Origin: Albula goreensis
Taxonomy: Eukaryota > Chordata > Actinopteri > Albuliformes > Albulidae
Length of the DNA: 64,000 nucleotides
NCBI GenBank assembly: GCA_022829145.1
Contig: CM040765.1
Coordinates: forward strand, 17,389,792-17,453,791
Reading direction: 5' to 3'
Shown here: positions 44,551 through 56,736 of the stretch, in pieces
Numbering within the stretch: the first letter of the stretch is position 1
Layout: the number at the start of each line of letters is the position of its first letter
Position numbers and translations under genes: made by a program
Notes under the pieces: model-generated
What the model was told of the DNA's origin: nothing
Databases searched by the model: none
The model's input: the letters and a program-made list of their open reading frames with translations, nothing else

Positions 44551-46626
44551 CTCTTTCAACACACACAGGAGTGTGTAGGGGTCATCATGGGTCTTGGTAG
44601 GTATGTAGACAAAACATGCCGGAGGCGTGTTCACGTTGTTACTTCCGGTCTTGCCCGGTGTCGGGGTGTCGGAAGGGTTTAATAACCCAGACTTTCAGAG
44701 ATGAAGGCAGACAGCAAGCCTTGAACTAATTAGTGGCTTAAAGACTCCTCTCTCTCCTCCACAGTCCCCACCCCCAACCACAAAGGTATGCAAGGAGCCA
44801 GTGACTGGCCTGTATAATTTTTGTAGGCCAAATGCAAGGTTACAGTGTATCAACAGCTGATCAGTTCATGCTCTGAACATCAAAGGAACGTTTGAAAATT
44901 AAGCATAAAATGTTCCGGGCACGTAGATTTTTTCCTAGAATGTCATCATTATTCCCAAGGAACATTGGAGGAACAGCCTCAGAACGCTATTTGGGGTTTT
45001 TTTTATGCCAGTTGAAATAGTGTAGAAGTGAATAAGGGTTGGCCATTCATGCTAATTTTATTACCAATGTTGAACAAACCTGCCATTCCAATACCTTCAT
45101 TAGGTACATTCTTAAAATGGACTTGACAGTGTTGGTCATGTAGCTCTAGCAGTGACTATGCACTAAGTAGATTCAATTCTGCAGTTTTCGGTTATGATGC
45201 TTTTTCATGGCCGGCAGTTGATGTGGCTTTATATAAAAAATGTGCCTTTTACAACTCTGAATACATCACATCAGAGTGAGCTTTGAAAGTTTTTATTTAC
45301 AGAGCAGGAAACATGAAAAGCATGCTGGGATACATGTATGCTATAATACATCTCACTAATATATTTGTTTTCCCATTTCAACATGTTTCTGTTTCTCTTG
45401 TTAATGACAAAAAACAAAAGATGTATTAGTTAAACAATAAATTCTTAGAACTGCATTGAATGGACGCCTTCATGTGAATGGCATAACATGTCAATAAATA
45501 ATAATAACATACAAAAGACTGACACCTGTGGTCACCAGTTATTGACAGACAACAGCAAATGTGTTAAACGTGAGACTAGCCTTTCTAAAGTCCACACAAT
45601 ATCGCATTTCATATTTCATACACATCTGTGCATGCCCGACAATGCAATGCATAACTCATAAACCTACTTAGTAGCTATTCCAGACAGAGGACGGAGATAA
45701 TAAATATGCATATATTCAATTAAGGGAATTACACAGGATTCCATTTGCATATGGATTTAAGGTATAATTAAGCCACTGTTTGGTGTATTATGTGCATGTT
45801 CTGTGCAATATGCAATATTCCATATGCACCTTGACAAACCAAACAATAAAGGTTAAACACAAAGAGTACACAGAATGCAATTCATTCAATTTTCATACAG
45901 CAAGTTTTAGGCCAAGGTGGAGGAGTTCACATATTTCAGTCTCGGGTTATTGAAGGCTGAGGAAGGAGTGGCACATATTTTAAATAGCCTTCTTCTTGGT
46001 CTCCCTTTTTTATTTTTGATTGAGCTATACTACTTGTTTTTTACAGGCTGTGTTGGAATATCATTCAAAAATGTTTTAATGTTTTTGACATGGTTTTAAA
46101 ATGTTTCTGGAACTTTTAGTCAGTTTCTTACAAGAAAAATCTCATAGTTTGTTGAAGTTGATTGAAGGTAGGCCTACCCAACACGTTTGTATCCTTTAAC
46201 TTCTTGGTGAGATCAGCGAGCCAATTAAGGGTGGTTTACAGCGCGAGGCATGACAAACGCCGACAGGTGCAGTAAAGAATGTTCTATCCAACAAGAAGCT
46301 GGATGAAATTAAGTGGGGAAAAAACATTCTGGAGAACATTGTAATGTTCAGCGATTTTCGTGTTTTTCATGTGATTTTCGCATGTAAGTTAAAGATTACT
46401 ATGAAAGACTGTGGAAAATATGTAAAGCAGAATGTAAAAAAATGTTATTAAAAAATCATAACAATACCTCACTTTAACATATTGTAGATGTGAAATATAA
46501 ATGCGTTTACCCGGAGGCACTAGGTTTAATTCTGCTCAGATCATTTGTAAAACTCAATTTGATAATTAAACCCTTTATTGTCCATAAGGGCTGTGCGACT
46601 GAAATCATGATGATCGAGTGTATGTG

Positions 46627-46652
46627 CGCGCGCGCGCGCGTGTGTGTGCGTG
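46627..46652. repeat. (GC)n(TG)n alternating purine-pyrimidine tract
   Basis: GCGCGCGCGCGCGC followed by TGTGTGTG, a short but strong Z-DNA-prone run. Confidence 0.85.
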
Positions 46653-47824
46653 CAATTGACTGCGCGTGCTCTTGTGACTGCGCGACCCAGGCTAGCTATT
46701 GTCCGCTTTGTTATAATTGGGTAACTTCCTGGCTGTTGCAAAAATGGGCTTCCCAAGAGTCATTGCGTGATAATAATTTCAAACAAGGAAATCAGTTTTT
46801 ACTACAGGACTACAGTGCTTCTCAATATATATTTATTTTACCTTTTTTATTTTAGTTTGTCTAGCCCTCCATTTACCAGTCATAGCCTACTCAAGCAAGT
46901 TCAAAATCTTTGACCCAAAGGGGACTTACATTCAATGCAAAATTTCAAAGACACTCAGTAATCAAAATGGCATAAAATTAAAATAAGAAGAGAGACTGTA
47001 TGCATGAATTAAAGCAGGGCTTAAAAACAGGAGCATGGGAATAAATTGTGCGTTTATGTGTAACAGAGAAGTCATATTGTTTTTGCCAACAATGCATCAA
47101 CTGTCTTACGACATTCAAATGCACTCTTGTCTCTTATGGTTACTTTAAAAATGTTAGTGTATGCAGAATGTTATTTTATGGAATAATTATTAATTATCTG
47201 CCCGGCTATAGCCACTCCGGAAAATTCACTGGGAATCTATAGGGAGCGCCTGAATCGTGGGTCCACTTAAATGCTTCCGCTCTGTTTGTTGAACAGCAAA
47301 CTTAAGCCTAATCAGTTTTGTATACATAAGTTTGAGTTAAGACACATAAAAACATAAAACATATGCCTTACAATTCCATCAGCCGGGTTTAATGCAGCTT
47401 TGTTGTAGATACGTTTTCTTTCAATTTTACAGTCTTAAAGCTGTTCAGGTTTTTAAGGGCGGTGAAGTTGTTTCAACTTTTATTTGAAGATAACCTAATG
47501 ATTCTGTTTTTAGATGATTAAAAAAATTATATAATTTACATCAGTTATATCAATAGGCTATTGACTTCTTGTTTATTTGTTATTTTTTGTGTTCAGTCCT
47601 GGATTTTACAATGGTGCTTCAAGAATTTTCCCACGGGGATAAAAAGCAAAAAAGATTAATACAATCCAAAATGCAGTTCCCAACAACATTTGGGTATGAA
47701 TTGTGATTGCAGTTTTTAAAAAATACCTTAAAATTTAAACAATGATTTAAAAACAATGATTCATAAATGTATTTTAAAGAATATCACATGCGAAAGGGTA
47801 AGGTGCCTCAATCGCGCAGCCAGT

Positions 47825-47897
47825 CCCGCCCCCAGACAGCGCAGTCATACTTGATTGGTTGAGGTACCAGTGACGCAGGAACCCATCTTACTTTAAA
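47825..47897 (+). promoter_or_regulatory. Promoter-like cluster upstream of lhx2
   Basis: In order on the plus strand: GC box CCCGCCCCC (47825-47833), inverted CCAAT box ATTGG (47854-47858), CRE-like TGACGCA (47871-47877), TATA-like TTTAAA (47892-47897). Spacing suits a promoter firing towards lhx2, 1.6 kb from its start codon. No transcript evidence. Confidence 0.4.
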
Positions 47898-48347
47898 ACT
47901 CAGACTTCATTACAAACCATGAAGCGCTTGTTGATAGAGTAGCTGTGTCTTTCCCTACACGGCATTTTTGCCACGATTGCACAAGGTCTTTGAAGTACGA
48001 TCTTAGTTACAGTTTATTGCTACTTACTATGGGCGTGGGAAGCATGTATTTTTAATACATGCAATACAATCAATACACTGGAAATTGTAACACAGCAACA
48101 ACGCGAAAACAAACATGCTACTATAAAGGACTGGAAAATACTATACTACTGCATTGTTTAATAATTATATATAATATAATACAAAACAACAACAACAATG
48201 CTTCTGTTTCTGCTTAATACAATTATAACAATGTATTAATAAATTCAAAAATACTCATAAAAACCATATAAAGCAATATTGAAAGAAATAGGTAATAACA
48301 ATTACTGTTTGACCTACATCTGGGCGACTGCTACTGCTACTACTCCC

Positions 48348-48390
48348 AATAATAATAATAATAATAATAATAATCATCATCATCATAGTT
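48348..48390. repeat. (AAT)n(ATC)n trinucleotide repeat
   Basis: About nine AAT units then four ATC units. Confidence 0.9.
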
Positions 48391-49527
48391 TGATTCTATT
48401 AATAATAATGAATTAATCATTAATAATGAAAATAAATGGGGAGGACTGTAAAATTAACCCCACTAAAGAACCAGCACCACGAGGTAAAAACAAAACTGTC
48501 TTCAAGAAAAGTCCCGCTTCAGGCTCAGATATGAACCCCCCCTCCACCTTAGAAATGATTTTTATTTTGTGACGCTGCTCACATAGCGGACTGGGCTGAG
48601 GGCGGTGAGACTTCTTCCCTGCAGTAGAAAAAAGCGCGGCGTGTTTCATTTGTGGTGGAAACGCCATGGGCTTTGACAAGGGATTCACAGCTATCGCATC
48701 CTCTTGCCTCTGACAAACTTATCCTCCTCTGCTTGCAGAAAGAAAGACTTTGTTAAACACCATACATCCTCAAGAGGTAAAGCCAGACAGTATACGTGTA
48801 TTATATATTTTAGGTACAATATATATTTTTCCAACTTTTTTCAGCGAAGAAATGTTATTGGCACATGCAGTACTGTATTTCTGAAAAGACGGCCAACATT
48901 TCTTGCAGGTATACAAAGTTGTATTTTTTTTTTATTGGGTACGGCCATAGGGTCGCAGTATTGGCCGATCCCGTTTTACGACATTCATGTCTTGTTTGAT
49001 AAACCAAATGTTTAACAAAACGGCTTATGGTAGATCCTAAATCTAGGCGATCTCTTTGGGAATGAGACCAGATTTCCCCGTTCGGATTCTGAACTGATGT
49101 CGGGGTTTTTCTTCTCTCGAGGAATGCGTGTGCGCACATTTTGTATTTTTCTTGTGAACGAGGAGAGACAGGAACTTTGGGCTGGTGCACAGAGATCTAG
49201 TAGGATCATATTTGGAATATACACTGTAACAAAGGCGGTGGGCAAGAAATACTATAAGAGAATGTGCCTGGTTGGTGATTACTAATAACACTGTCTTTTT
49301 AAAAAATAATTAATGTTGAAAGACAACTGCAGGTTTTCCTCATGTTATATTTGAAGTCAGCTCTTGTTTAATTCTGTCTCGGAGTGGATCTCTATTTGGC
49401 AGAGGCAGGAGGGAAACGCTCGACCTCAATGCACGGGCTAGGTTTGCGCCTCGTGGAAGTTGCATCTTTGGGTTACACCAGATCTGAAGAAAACACTTGC
49501 AGTTTCCACCCGTTCTACGTCGAAACG

Positions 49528-49647
49528 ATGCTTTTCCACGGCCTCTCCGGAGCCGAGGCGCATGGAGTAGTTGGAGGAATAGACCAGATGGGAAAAGGCG
49601 AATCGGCCGCTATCACATCTATCATAGACATGGGAGAAAAGGACACG
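49528..49647 (+). CDS. lhx2: lhx2 coding exon 1
   Basis: ATG at 49528 opens MLFHGLSGAEAHGVV, matching MLFHSLSG of Lhx2. Donor ACG|GTAAGC. Forty codons, phase 0. An in-frame ATG at 49429 would add 33 residues. Confidence 0.9.
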
Positions 49648-52600
49648 GTAAGCGAGAGCTCCAACTTGCAGGCGCGTGGGAGACCGTACACGCTTTGACT
49701 GCAACGTCTGTTAAGGAAAAACAACTCAAACATATATTCTGCATAATTAAATTTATCATACATAATAGCTTTCACTGTAAAATGTCCAATGTTAATTTAA
49801 CACTATCAGTGTCTATATTGCTCTGTTATGGAAGCGTTGTTAATATTAAATTAACATGCAGTATTTCATGATATGTTGTTACATTTATTTATTCGGAGAA
49901 AACTGTTTCATGCACTCAGCTGGCTTAACTGAAAAGTACAGATTCACATGTCAGCAATGTTAGTTTACAAAAACTCTATCATCAAAGTTCCATTCCAGCA
50001 ACCTCAATCCTCAATTTACAAAAAAGCTTTTGAATGCAGACTTATTCCAAAATGGACGATGGATGCATCATTTTCAAGTTTTACAACTACACGAGCTATT
50101 TTTTTTTCAGTCTCTGCAGCCAAATTCGCACTACAATCCTGTTCAGAGAAGATTTAGTTTGATAGGTTATAGATAAAAATACTACATAGAAAATAATTGG
50201 TTTTGAAAGCTTTGTTTTTGTGTTTTTATTGAATACCTTTTTTATTTGAGGTCGATTACCTAATCATTGCGCCCGTTTTACTGCTAAAGTTTTATCATCC
50301 TGGCCTAAATTATATGTTGAGTAATCGTATATTAACAGGCCCCGTGTTTCATGGCAACATTATTGAAAAATAAATTTAGGTTGTTCATTTCGCCTAATGC
50401 AGAGGTCAGTCTGAAAACACAAAATCTCTAAGCTACAGAATAGGCAAACGTGGCTACGGTTTGATTTATCACTGATCAAGCAAACAAATTGTTATTTGTT
50501 TCAATCTTCTGAAAAATAATGGGGCCACGTTTAACCTTTTTCAGACATGACCTTGCTCTTGATTGTTATTTGTGCTTGGGCTAGTTACAGGAATGATTTA
50601 GTCTTACTTACTTTTTACAAGGTATTTATTGTCTTATTAATAGTTCCATGGATGGCTAGTTACTGTAATAAATAACAGTTTTGTTTTATTTCGTATTCAG
50701 ATCATTGCACATTGTTTTATAAAATGTTTCACATTGTTTTATTTTTATATAATTCTTTGGAAAACTTCTAAAACTTTTCAACCTCGTCTCTGTTCGGTAA
50801 ATCATCTCACGCCATGTGAGGCTCTCGCCATGTGAGTGCTTACCATGTCCCACTGTTTTACTTCATTTGGAGGTAATCAAACTGTTGGAATTTAATTCAG
50901 AACGCCAGTACTTTGGTTTATTCTCATGTGAACCTGATTTTTTTCCTTTGCATTAATTGTGTTTTATACTCGCAATAGGTTTGTGTCAATATAAATACTG
51001 TGTCAGTATAAATATAACCTACATTAGGCTATATGATCTCTTGGAGACCACAGTAAAGACAACAGCTCGTCTATAATCGATATCTACTTTTTGGTTTAGC
51101 CTTATGTGTTTATTTAACTTGCTCTATCATTTGCCTTTTTCATTTGGGAGTGTACATATAATTTTATATGACCTCTCGCTTTCACCAACAAATAAAAACA
51201 TTTCCGTATATTATCGCCTGAAATTTGTTTATCATTTTATGTATCTCTTAATTATTGCATAGAATGAATTTCAGACTGACAGATAGTTCGCTGTTGCCTG
51301 CCTTTTCAGAACACAGCCACATTCGGCAGCGACAGCGAAGCTCTGTGCGCCGGCTGCGGTGGAAGGATTGCCGACCGTTACTACCTGCTCGCGGTGGACA
51401 AACAGTGGCACATGCGCTGTCTGAGATGCAGCGAATGCAAACACAACCTGGAGTCCGAGCTCACCTGCTTCAGTAAAGACGGAGGCATTTACTGCAAGGA
51501 AGACTACTACAGGTAAACACGTCCCGCAGCTGTAATGATAATTGTATATTTGAATTGCCTGTAAATGATAATTGTATGTATGAATTGCCCATACTGGAAT
51601 TGTTATTATGCCTGCTACATGCATTTACTGATGACAACTTAAATGGCAGGTACGTTTTCAAAGGTTTCTGAATGTCCCAAACGTCCACCATGTTGAGAAG
51701 TTACCAGAATGCAGTAAACATCTTGGCTTGTGTTATGTGTTCACTGTCCTCTCTCTTGCCCAGGCGTTTCTCAGTGCAGAGATGCGCCCGGTGTCATCTC
51801 GGCATTTCGGCCTCGGAGATGGTGATGCGAGCGCGGGATTTGGTGTACCACCTTGGCTGCTTCACCTGCACGGCCTGCAACAAACTGCTGAACACCGGAG
51901 ACCACTTTGGCATGAAGGACGGGCTGGTCTACTGCCGGCTTCACTTCGAAACCCTGCTGGAGGGGGAGTATCAGACGCACTTTAGTCACGCAGATATAGG
52001 GACGGGCAAAGCTGGGGTACTCAGCTCAGTGGCGGCCGGCTCAGTGGGACTGAACCACTGCAGCGGTGCAGGCAGCGTACAGAAGGGGAGGCCGAGGAAG
52101 AGAAAAGGGCCTGGAGCCGCAGCAGACCTGGTGGCTTACAACACAGGTAGGACCCCATCTCAGCCATTCTCTGAGGTGCACTAGGCAGCAGTTAGGCAAC
52201 TCTACCTCTGCAAGTTGGATTCCTACTTGCTCCACTGCTGTTGTTCCACTCAGGCAGTCAATTAACCTGAATTGCTTCAATATATATCCATCTGTAAAAT
52301 TATTATGTGTATAAAAAGTTACAGTCTGGATAACTGTATCTGCTAGATGTCAATTGAGAGGAATACACCCGGGGAAATACAGATATCACTCAAAGAAATG
52401 TAATATGTTACACACGTTCTAAGAAATGGAGGGGGAACACAGCACAACACTTCCTTCCATGTGCTGGTAAGAGTTAAGGCTAAACTGTGAAGACGAAGGA
52501 GAGGTTGAGTTCCGTGCCTGCGTTCCCATTCTCACAGTCTGCCCGCAGTGGCAGATGGGAACGCCCACGGAGGAGGTGACAGCTCAGGAGCCTCGATTTT

Positions 52601-55600
52601 GTGCGAAGACCAGTTTCACAGCAGAGTCTGTACTACAGCAGAGGTGGAAAGAAAACCCACAATGACAGCAAATGGGCTTTGTGAGATCCTACAGATCTCT
52701 CTGACTATAGCAAGACTGACGAAAATGTTTTTTCTGGCTTTTGAATGGAAGAGTAGAAGTTGTATGTTGTGTTGAACATGTTGAGGGCTATATAGATTCC
52801 AGTTTTTGTTGTTCAGATCAATCCAATACTAGGCTTGCGAGAAGTTTAATATATAAAATAAAATGGAAATGGGACTCCAAACATTTCAAACTGCATTTTA
52901 TTATTATTTATTCTGTAACAGAAGCTGTCCACAGAATTACTAGGCTATGGTTAGCCTTATAATAAAATGTAACCTATAACCTATAATCCTCAATAAAATA
53001 TGTAAAATATTGAGTGTGAGTGAGTGCATTACACCACTGATCTCTGTACTTTACACGTGCTGTTTGGGTTTTTATGCCATTTACTCATTCTATCACAGCT
53101 TCATTTTCACAATACACCGTAGACTCATTTATGGTGTGTGTTTATTTGAAAAGAAAACACTGGATGCACTTCCTGTGGCTCTAGACTTTATTACATGAGA
53201 TGAGGTATGTGTTCTTATGTGACTGTACAGCTGCAACGAGACAGATTCAGACTGATTTTAGACTTGCTCTTGGGTATGTCTTGCGGCTCAGTTACTTAGA
53301 ACAGTCACTGTTAAATACAGTGGCACTACAAATCAACAAAAGAACCGGCAACACTGTAAAACGTCAGGTAGCTAAACTTTGGGTGTACAGCGGAATTGTA
53401 TTCATTGCTCATACTACATTAAATTGAGCCTTTGGAGTGAAAAGCTGTCAGTTATGGCCCGAGAGTTAGGCTCATGTGGAAGACAGAAGGGTAATAAAAC
53501 AAACACATAGTCCCGCAGCATATGTCTTAAGATAAAATGTAGACCCTTAAATTAAGCTATTTATATTTGAAGGTTCACAGCTGGGCATTTCAGCATTGTT
53601 ATTGTCATTCCTGAAGCATAGTATGATAGTCAGGGCCAACAGAGGTCATAGGTGCAAATATCTGGCTAAATTGCTCTGGTTAAGGACATCTGCTAAGTGC
53701 CTAATGTACTGTATTTCATGGATATTGTAAAGCAGTGCCACAAAGTTCCATGAGGGCCATGCTGGTTATGGTGCAGGTCTGTGACATGCATGTGTGGAAT
53801 GGAATGAATGTTGACTATAGCCCCTTCTGTAACCCCAGTTTGTCCCCCTTCCTACTGGACAGGACTTACCAGGAACAGAGGGAAGAAATGGAGGGGTCTA
53901 GATGACGATAGAGGCTGACAAGTGGAAAATAGCTCAGAAGGAGGCCGGAACTTCAAAAAGACTTAAATGGAAGGGAGAGAGAGTGAGAGAGAGAGAAAGA
54001 GAAAAGTGAGAGAGACAGAGAGAGCTTGTTCCCCTTCTACGCTTCCACTTGTTGAATAGTGGTCTGATGGAGATCTTAAGGTCCCCAAATCAGTGTCAGA
54101 AGTCCAGAGCAAAAACACACCTGAATAAAATCTTCCCAGGTGAGATTTTCAACTGAAAACTTCCCGTCATTTTAAGGGCAAACTCTTTTTTTTTTTCAGA
54201 TTTTGCAGCACAACGGAACACCGCTGTGTGGACTAATTGCAAATGGCAGCTCTTGAGTTCCGGCTCTCCCTCTCTAGCCAGCCTCATTTTTTTTTAATGT
54301 ACCCTTTATTTTATATGGTTTGGAAACCCCACTGAGATTGCACCTCCTTTTCAAAGGGAACCTGACATACACACATAGTATCAAGCATAATGACAGTTCT
54401 GGACCTCTTCTGCTTCCTGTGGGGAGTGTTAATATGAGACATTACATTTCATCACTGTGCATATGCAGTATATCATAGTCATCATAGTCTGTACATATTA
54501 ATCACTGTTGTGACAAATTATGGAGTCATACAACATGTTGTGTTTATTTCTTATTTAATGATCGTCATGTACAGCAGAAGACATATAGACCCTCCTTTAC
54601 CTTTGGACCAGTAAAACTTGATAAAAACGTATTTTTATTTACCTGTTGAGTGTCTGTAGTTCCCTGACTGTGTGGTTCAGTGTTCTGCAGAGAGTTCTGA
54701 AAGCTTCCGACGGCATTTTAAAGATGATCATTGAAAGTGTTATTCTGTATATTCTGAATCAGTAATATTTGAGGTTGTCGTGGAAAATATTTTTTGAAAG
54801 CAGTTATGCCTCCAGCAACACTTCCCGCGCTGCCAAGGAAACGGCGGGGCGAGCTCTCTCTCAGGCCTGGCAGCGAGTGTGTATCTCTGCAGCCGGCACC
54901 ATTACAAACCGCGCAGATGTTTTCATTAGCATTAGTCCTAGTGTCCCGTTTCAATCACGCAACAGTCGGTGCCCACGGCACAGCACATATTGTCTTGGAA
55001 ATAACTCCACCACAAATCACACATCAACATATGCTTCAAATTTCTTAAACATACGCAGTAAGGAACACATGATGACACAAATTGATACAATTATGAAGTC
55101 AGTAGAACAACCGGTTCTAATCACCAACTATTATGCCTTTAGTATAGTCTCCTACTACAGTATACTGTACCAGTATACTATACAAGTGGTATATCGTACA
55201 GCTGATGGTCTCACTGTCTTGTATAATGGCAGCTGTTCATCACTTTGTAAGAACAAACAGTGTTATTTTTGAGTAAATCTGACTCAATCTGTAAGTCTGA
55301 CTCAAATCAGTAAATCTGATTTAGACATAGTGATGGGATGCTAATCACCCTAATTGTAGGCTGAACATTTTTTGTTGTTTGAGAAGATGAATTACATGAA
55401 AGAGTGAAACTGAGTCACAGCAAACGTGCGTTGTTTATTCAGTGTGTCTTTGTGATGTCGGGAGAGGCAAAACGCAATGCCTGGGACCCAATCGAACACA
55501 GTTAGTCTCTGTAAGGGTGTACACATTTCACTTAAAACTGGCTTTAGTCTTAAAGGGCATATGTTACTCTATTTTTAAAATGAAACTTTTAAAATTCACT

Positions 55601-56736
55601 CCAAAACATGTTTGCTTTTCTAAATGGAACATAATCAAATAAAAAATTCTGTTTTAATGTGAATTCTCAATCAAACTCAGTGAAATCGATTTAGCCTCGG
55701 CCAGAGCTTAGGCAACTTGATAAAAACAGGCTTTACATCACAACATAGGTTTCTTTGAGTACTTTCACGCTCAACATATTTGGAGATTATTGTATGTGTA
55801 ATTGTATGTATTTACAGTTTACATTTCAGAATACTTGTATGGTAGACGCTATATTGACCATTCTTGCTGTGGCAAGTTAAGTTCCCCTTACTCTGTTCCC
55901 TCCCCAGCTATCAGCTGCAGTGATAATGACGGGGACCTCGTGGACAGAGGCGCCCCCTACCCCGCTGGGCACAAGTCTAAGCGAATGAGGACGTCCTTCA
56001 AGCACCACCAGCTGAGGACCATGAAGTCCTACTTCGCCATCAACCACAACCCTGATGCCAAGGACCTCAAGCAGCTGTCCCAGAAGACAGGCCTGACTAA
56101 ACGAGTGCTGCAGGTGAGAACCCACCGCCCTCAGGTTAGGAACATTGACTGGGAATTCTTACTCAGTAAAGCTGAGATGGACAGGCCACTCAGCTGAACT
56201 AGGTTAGTCATTTGCCTACAATCTACAGAATATCCAGCGCTGTGTCAAGCCTGAACTTCAACAAGGATCTCTGCCTCTACTCCATTAACTGATATGAACT
56301 GGCAACCTCTAAAATACAGTGAGCAAAGGTCTTTAACCAGTGTACTGCGCTGCCACCTTACAAATGTTTTATTTACTTTTCGCTCCAGGTTTGGTTTCAG
56401 AATGCCAGAGCCAAATTTCGTAGGAACCTCGGGCATCAGGGAAGCCCTGGGAGGGACAAGGCATCGGATGGGTCCACACAACAGGGGGGGTCACCCTCCG
56501 GCCCCTCCTCCGAAATCTCTAATGCTTCCCTTAGCCCTTGTGGCACTCCTCCCAGCCTCATGGACCATACCAACTCCACAATACCCCTGGGAGGTATGGA
56601 CCCAACCAACTCCGCAATGTCCTTGGGGGGAATGGACAGTACCAACACTACAGTGTCCCCAGGGATGCAGCTGGACCATGCCAGCCCTCATGATTCAGGG
56701 AGCCCCCCTCATGCAAATCTGACAAGCCTCTTTTGA
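49528..56736 (+). CDS. lhx2: LIM/homeobox protein Lhx2, five coding exons
   Basis: LIM-homeodomain transcription factor; in vertebrates it directs eye field, forebrain and limb development with LIM cofactor Ldb1. Coding exons: 49528-49647, 51310-51512, 51764-52146, 55908-56113, 56389-56736, all GT/AG and in phase; 419 residues (human 406). Domains: LIM 1 from about C53 (ALCAGCGGRIADRYYLLAVD), LIM 2 from about C115 (RCARCHLGISASEMVMRARD), nuclear basic VQKGRPRKRK, homeodomain about 258-317 with VWFQNARAKF, then a Ser/Pro-rich tail ending LTSLF (LTNLF in mammals). Start MLFHGLSG matches Lhx2/Lhx9; tail text (GGSPSGPSSEISNASLSP) and synteny decide for lhx2. The N-terminal linker, the stretch between LIM 2 and homeodomain, and the tail are clearly diverged, suggesting a secondary duplicate (possibly lhx2a), but this is inference. 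Confidence 0.95.
49648..51309. other. lhx2 intron 1
   Basis: AT-rich, with no repeat family or coding exon recognised. Confidence 0.75.
51310..51512 (+). CDS. lhx2: lhx2 coding exon 2: LIM domain 1
   Basis: Acceptor GCCTTTTCAG, donor GTAAAC. It encodes ALCAGCGGRIADRYYLLAVD, KQWHMRCLRCSECK and SKDGGIYCKEDYYR, with all zinc-binding Cys/His residues present. Confidence 0.97.
51764..52146 (+). CDS. lhx2: lhx2 coding exon 3: LIM domain 2 and basic linker
   Basis: Acceptor TTGCCCAG, donor GTAGGA. It encodes RFSVQRCARCHLGISASEMV through HFGMKDGLVYCRLHFETLL, then a non-conserved linker and VQKGRPRKRKGPGAAADL. Confidence 0.96.
52147..55907. other. lhx2 intron 3
   Basis: No coding exon supported. 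It holds short SINE-tail traces (near 52.3 and 53.7 kb), a GA tract near 54.0 kb and a GC-richer unique block at 54.79-54.96 kb that could be regulatory. Confidence 0.75.
55908..56113 (+). CDS. lhx2: lhx2 coding exon 4: first part of homeodomain
   Basis: Acceptor TCCCTCCCCAG, donor GTGAGA. It encodes AISCSDNDGDLVDRG, then KRMRTSFKHHQLRTMKSYFA and NHNPDAKDLKQLSQKTGLTK, ending VLQ. Only one change (KQLS for KQLA) from the vertebrate consensus is seen. Confidence 0.97.
56389..56736 (+). CDS. lhx2: lhx2 coding exon 5: recognition helix and Ser/Pro tail
   Basis: Acceptor TTTCGCTCCAG. It encodes VWFQNARAKFRRN, SGPSSEISNASLSPCGTPP, a three-unit repeat and the end HANLTSLF before TGA. The tail lacks the long TLTDLTSPT segment of mammals. 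Confidence 0.95.
   Translation, partial: VWFQNARAKFRRNLGHQGSPGRDKASDGSTQQGGSPSGPSSEISNASLSPCGTPPSLMDHTNSTIPLGGMDPTNSAMSLGGMDSTNTTVSPGMQLDHASPHDSGSPPHANLTSLF
56560..56664 (+). repeat. 36-bp coding tandem repeat in the lhx2 tail
   Basis: Three units begin ATGGAC at 56560, 56596 and 56632. They encode MDHTNSTIPLGG, MDPTNSAMSLGG and MDSTNTTVSPG. Confidence 0.93.

Larger units (their letters stand above)
43517..49527. other. Head-to-head gap between dennd1a and lhx2
   Basis: No supported exon. It holds the dennd1a promoter, a (CT)n tract, AT-rich sequence with octamer and homeodomain-type sites near 45.7 kb, a promoter-like cluster at 47.8 kb, trinucleotide repeats and the probable lhx2 5'UTR near 49.3-49.5 kb. 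Confidence 0.7.
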
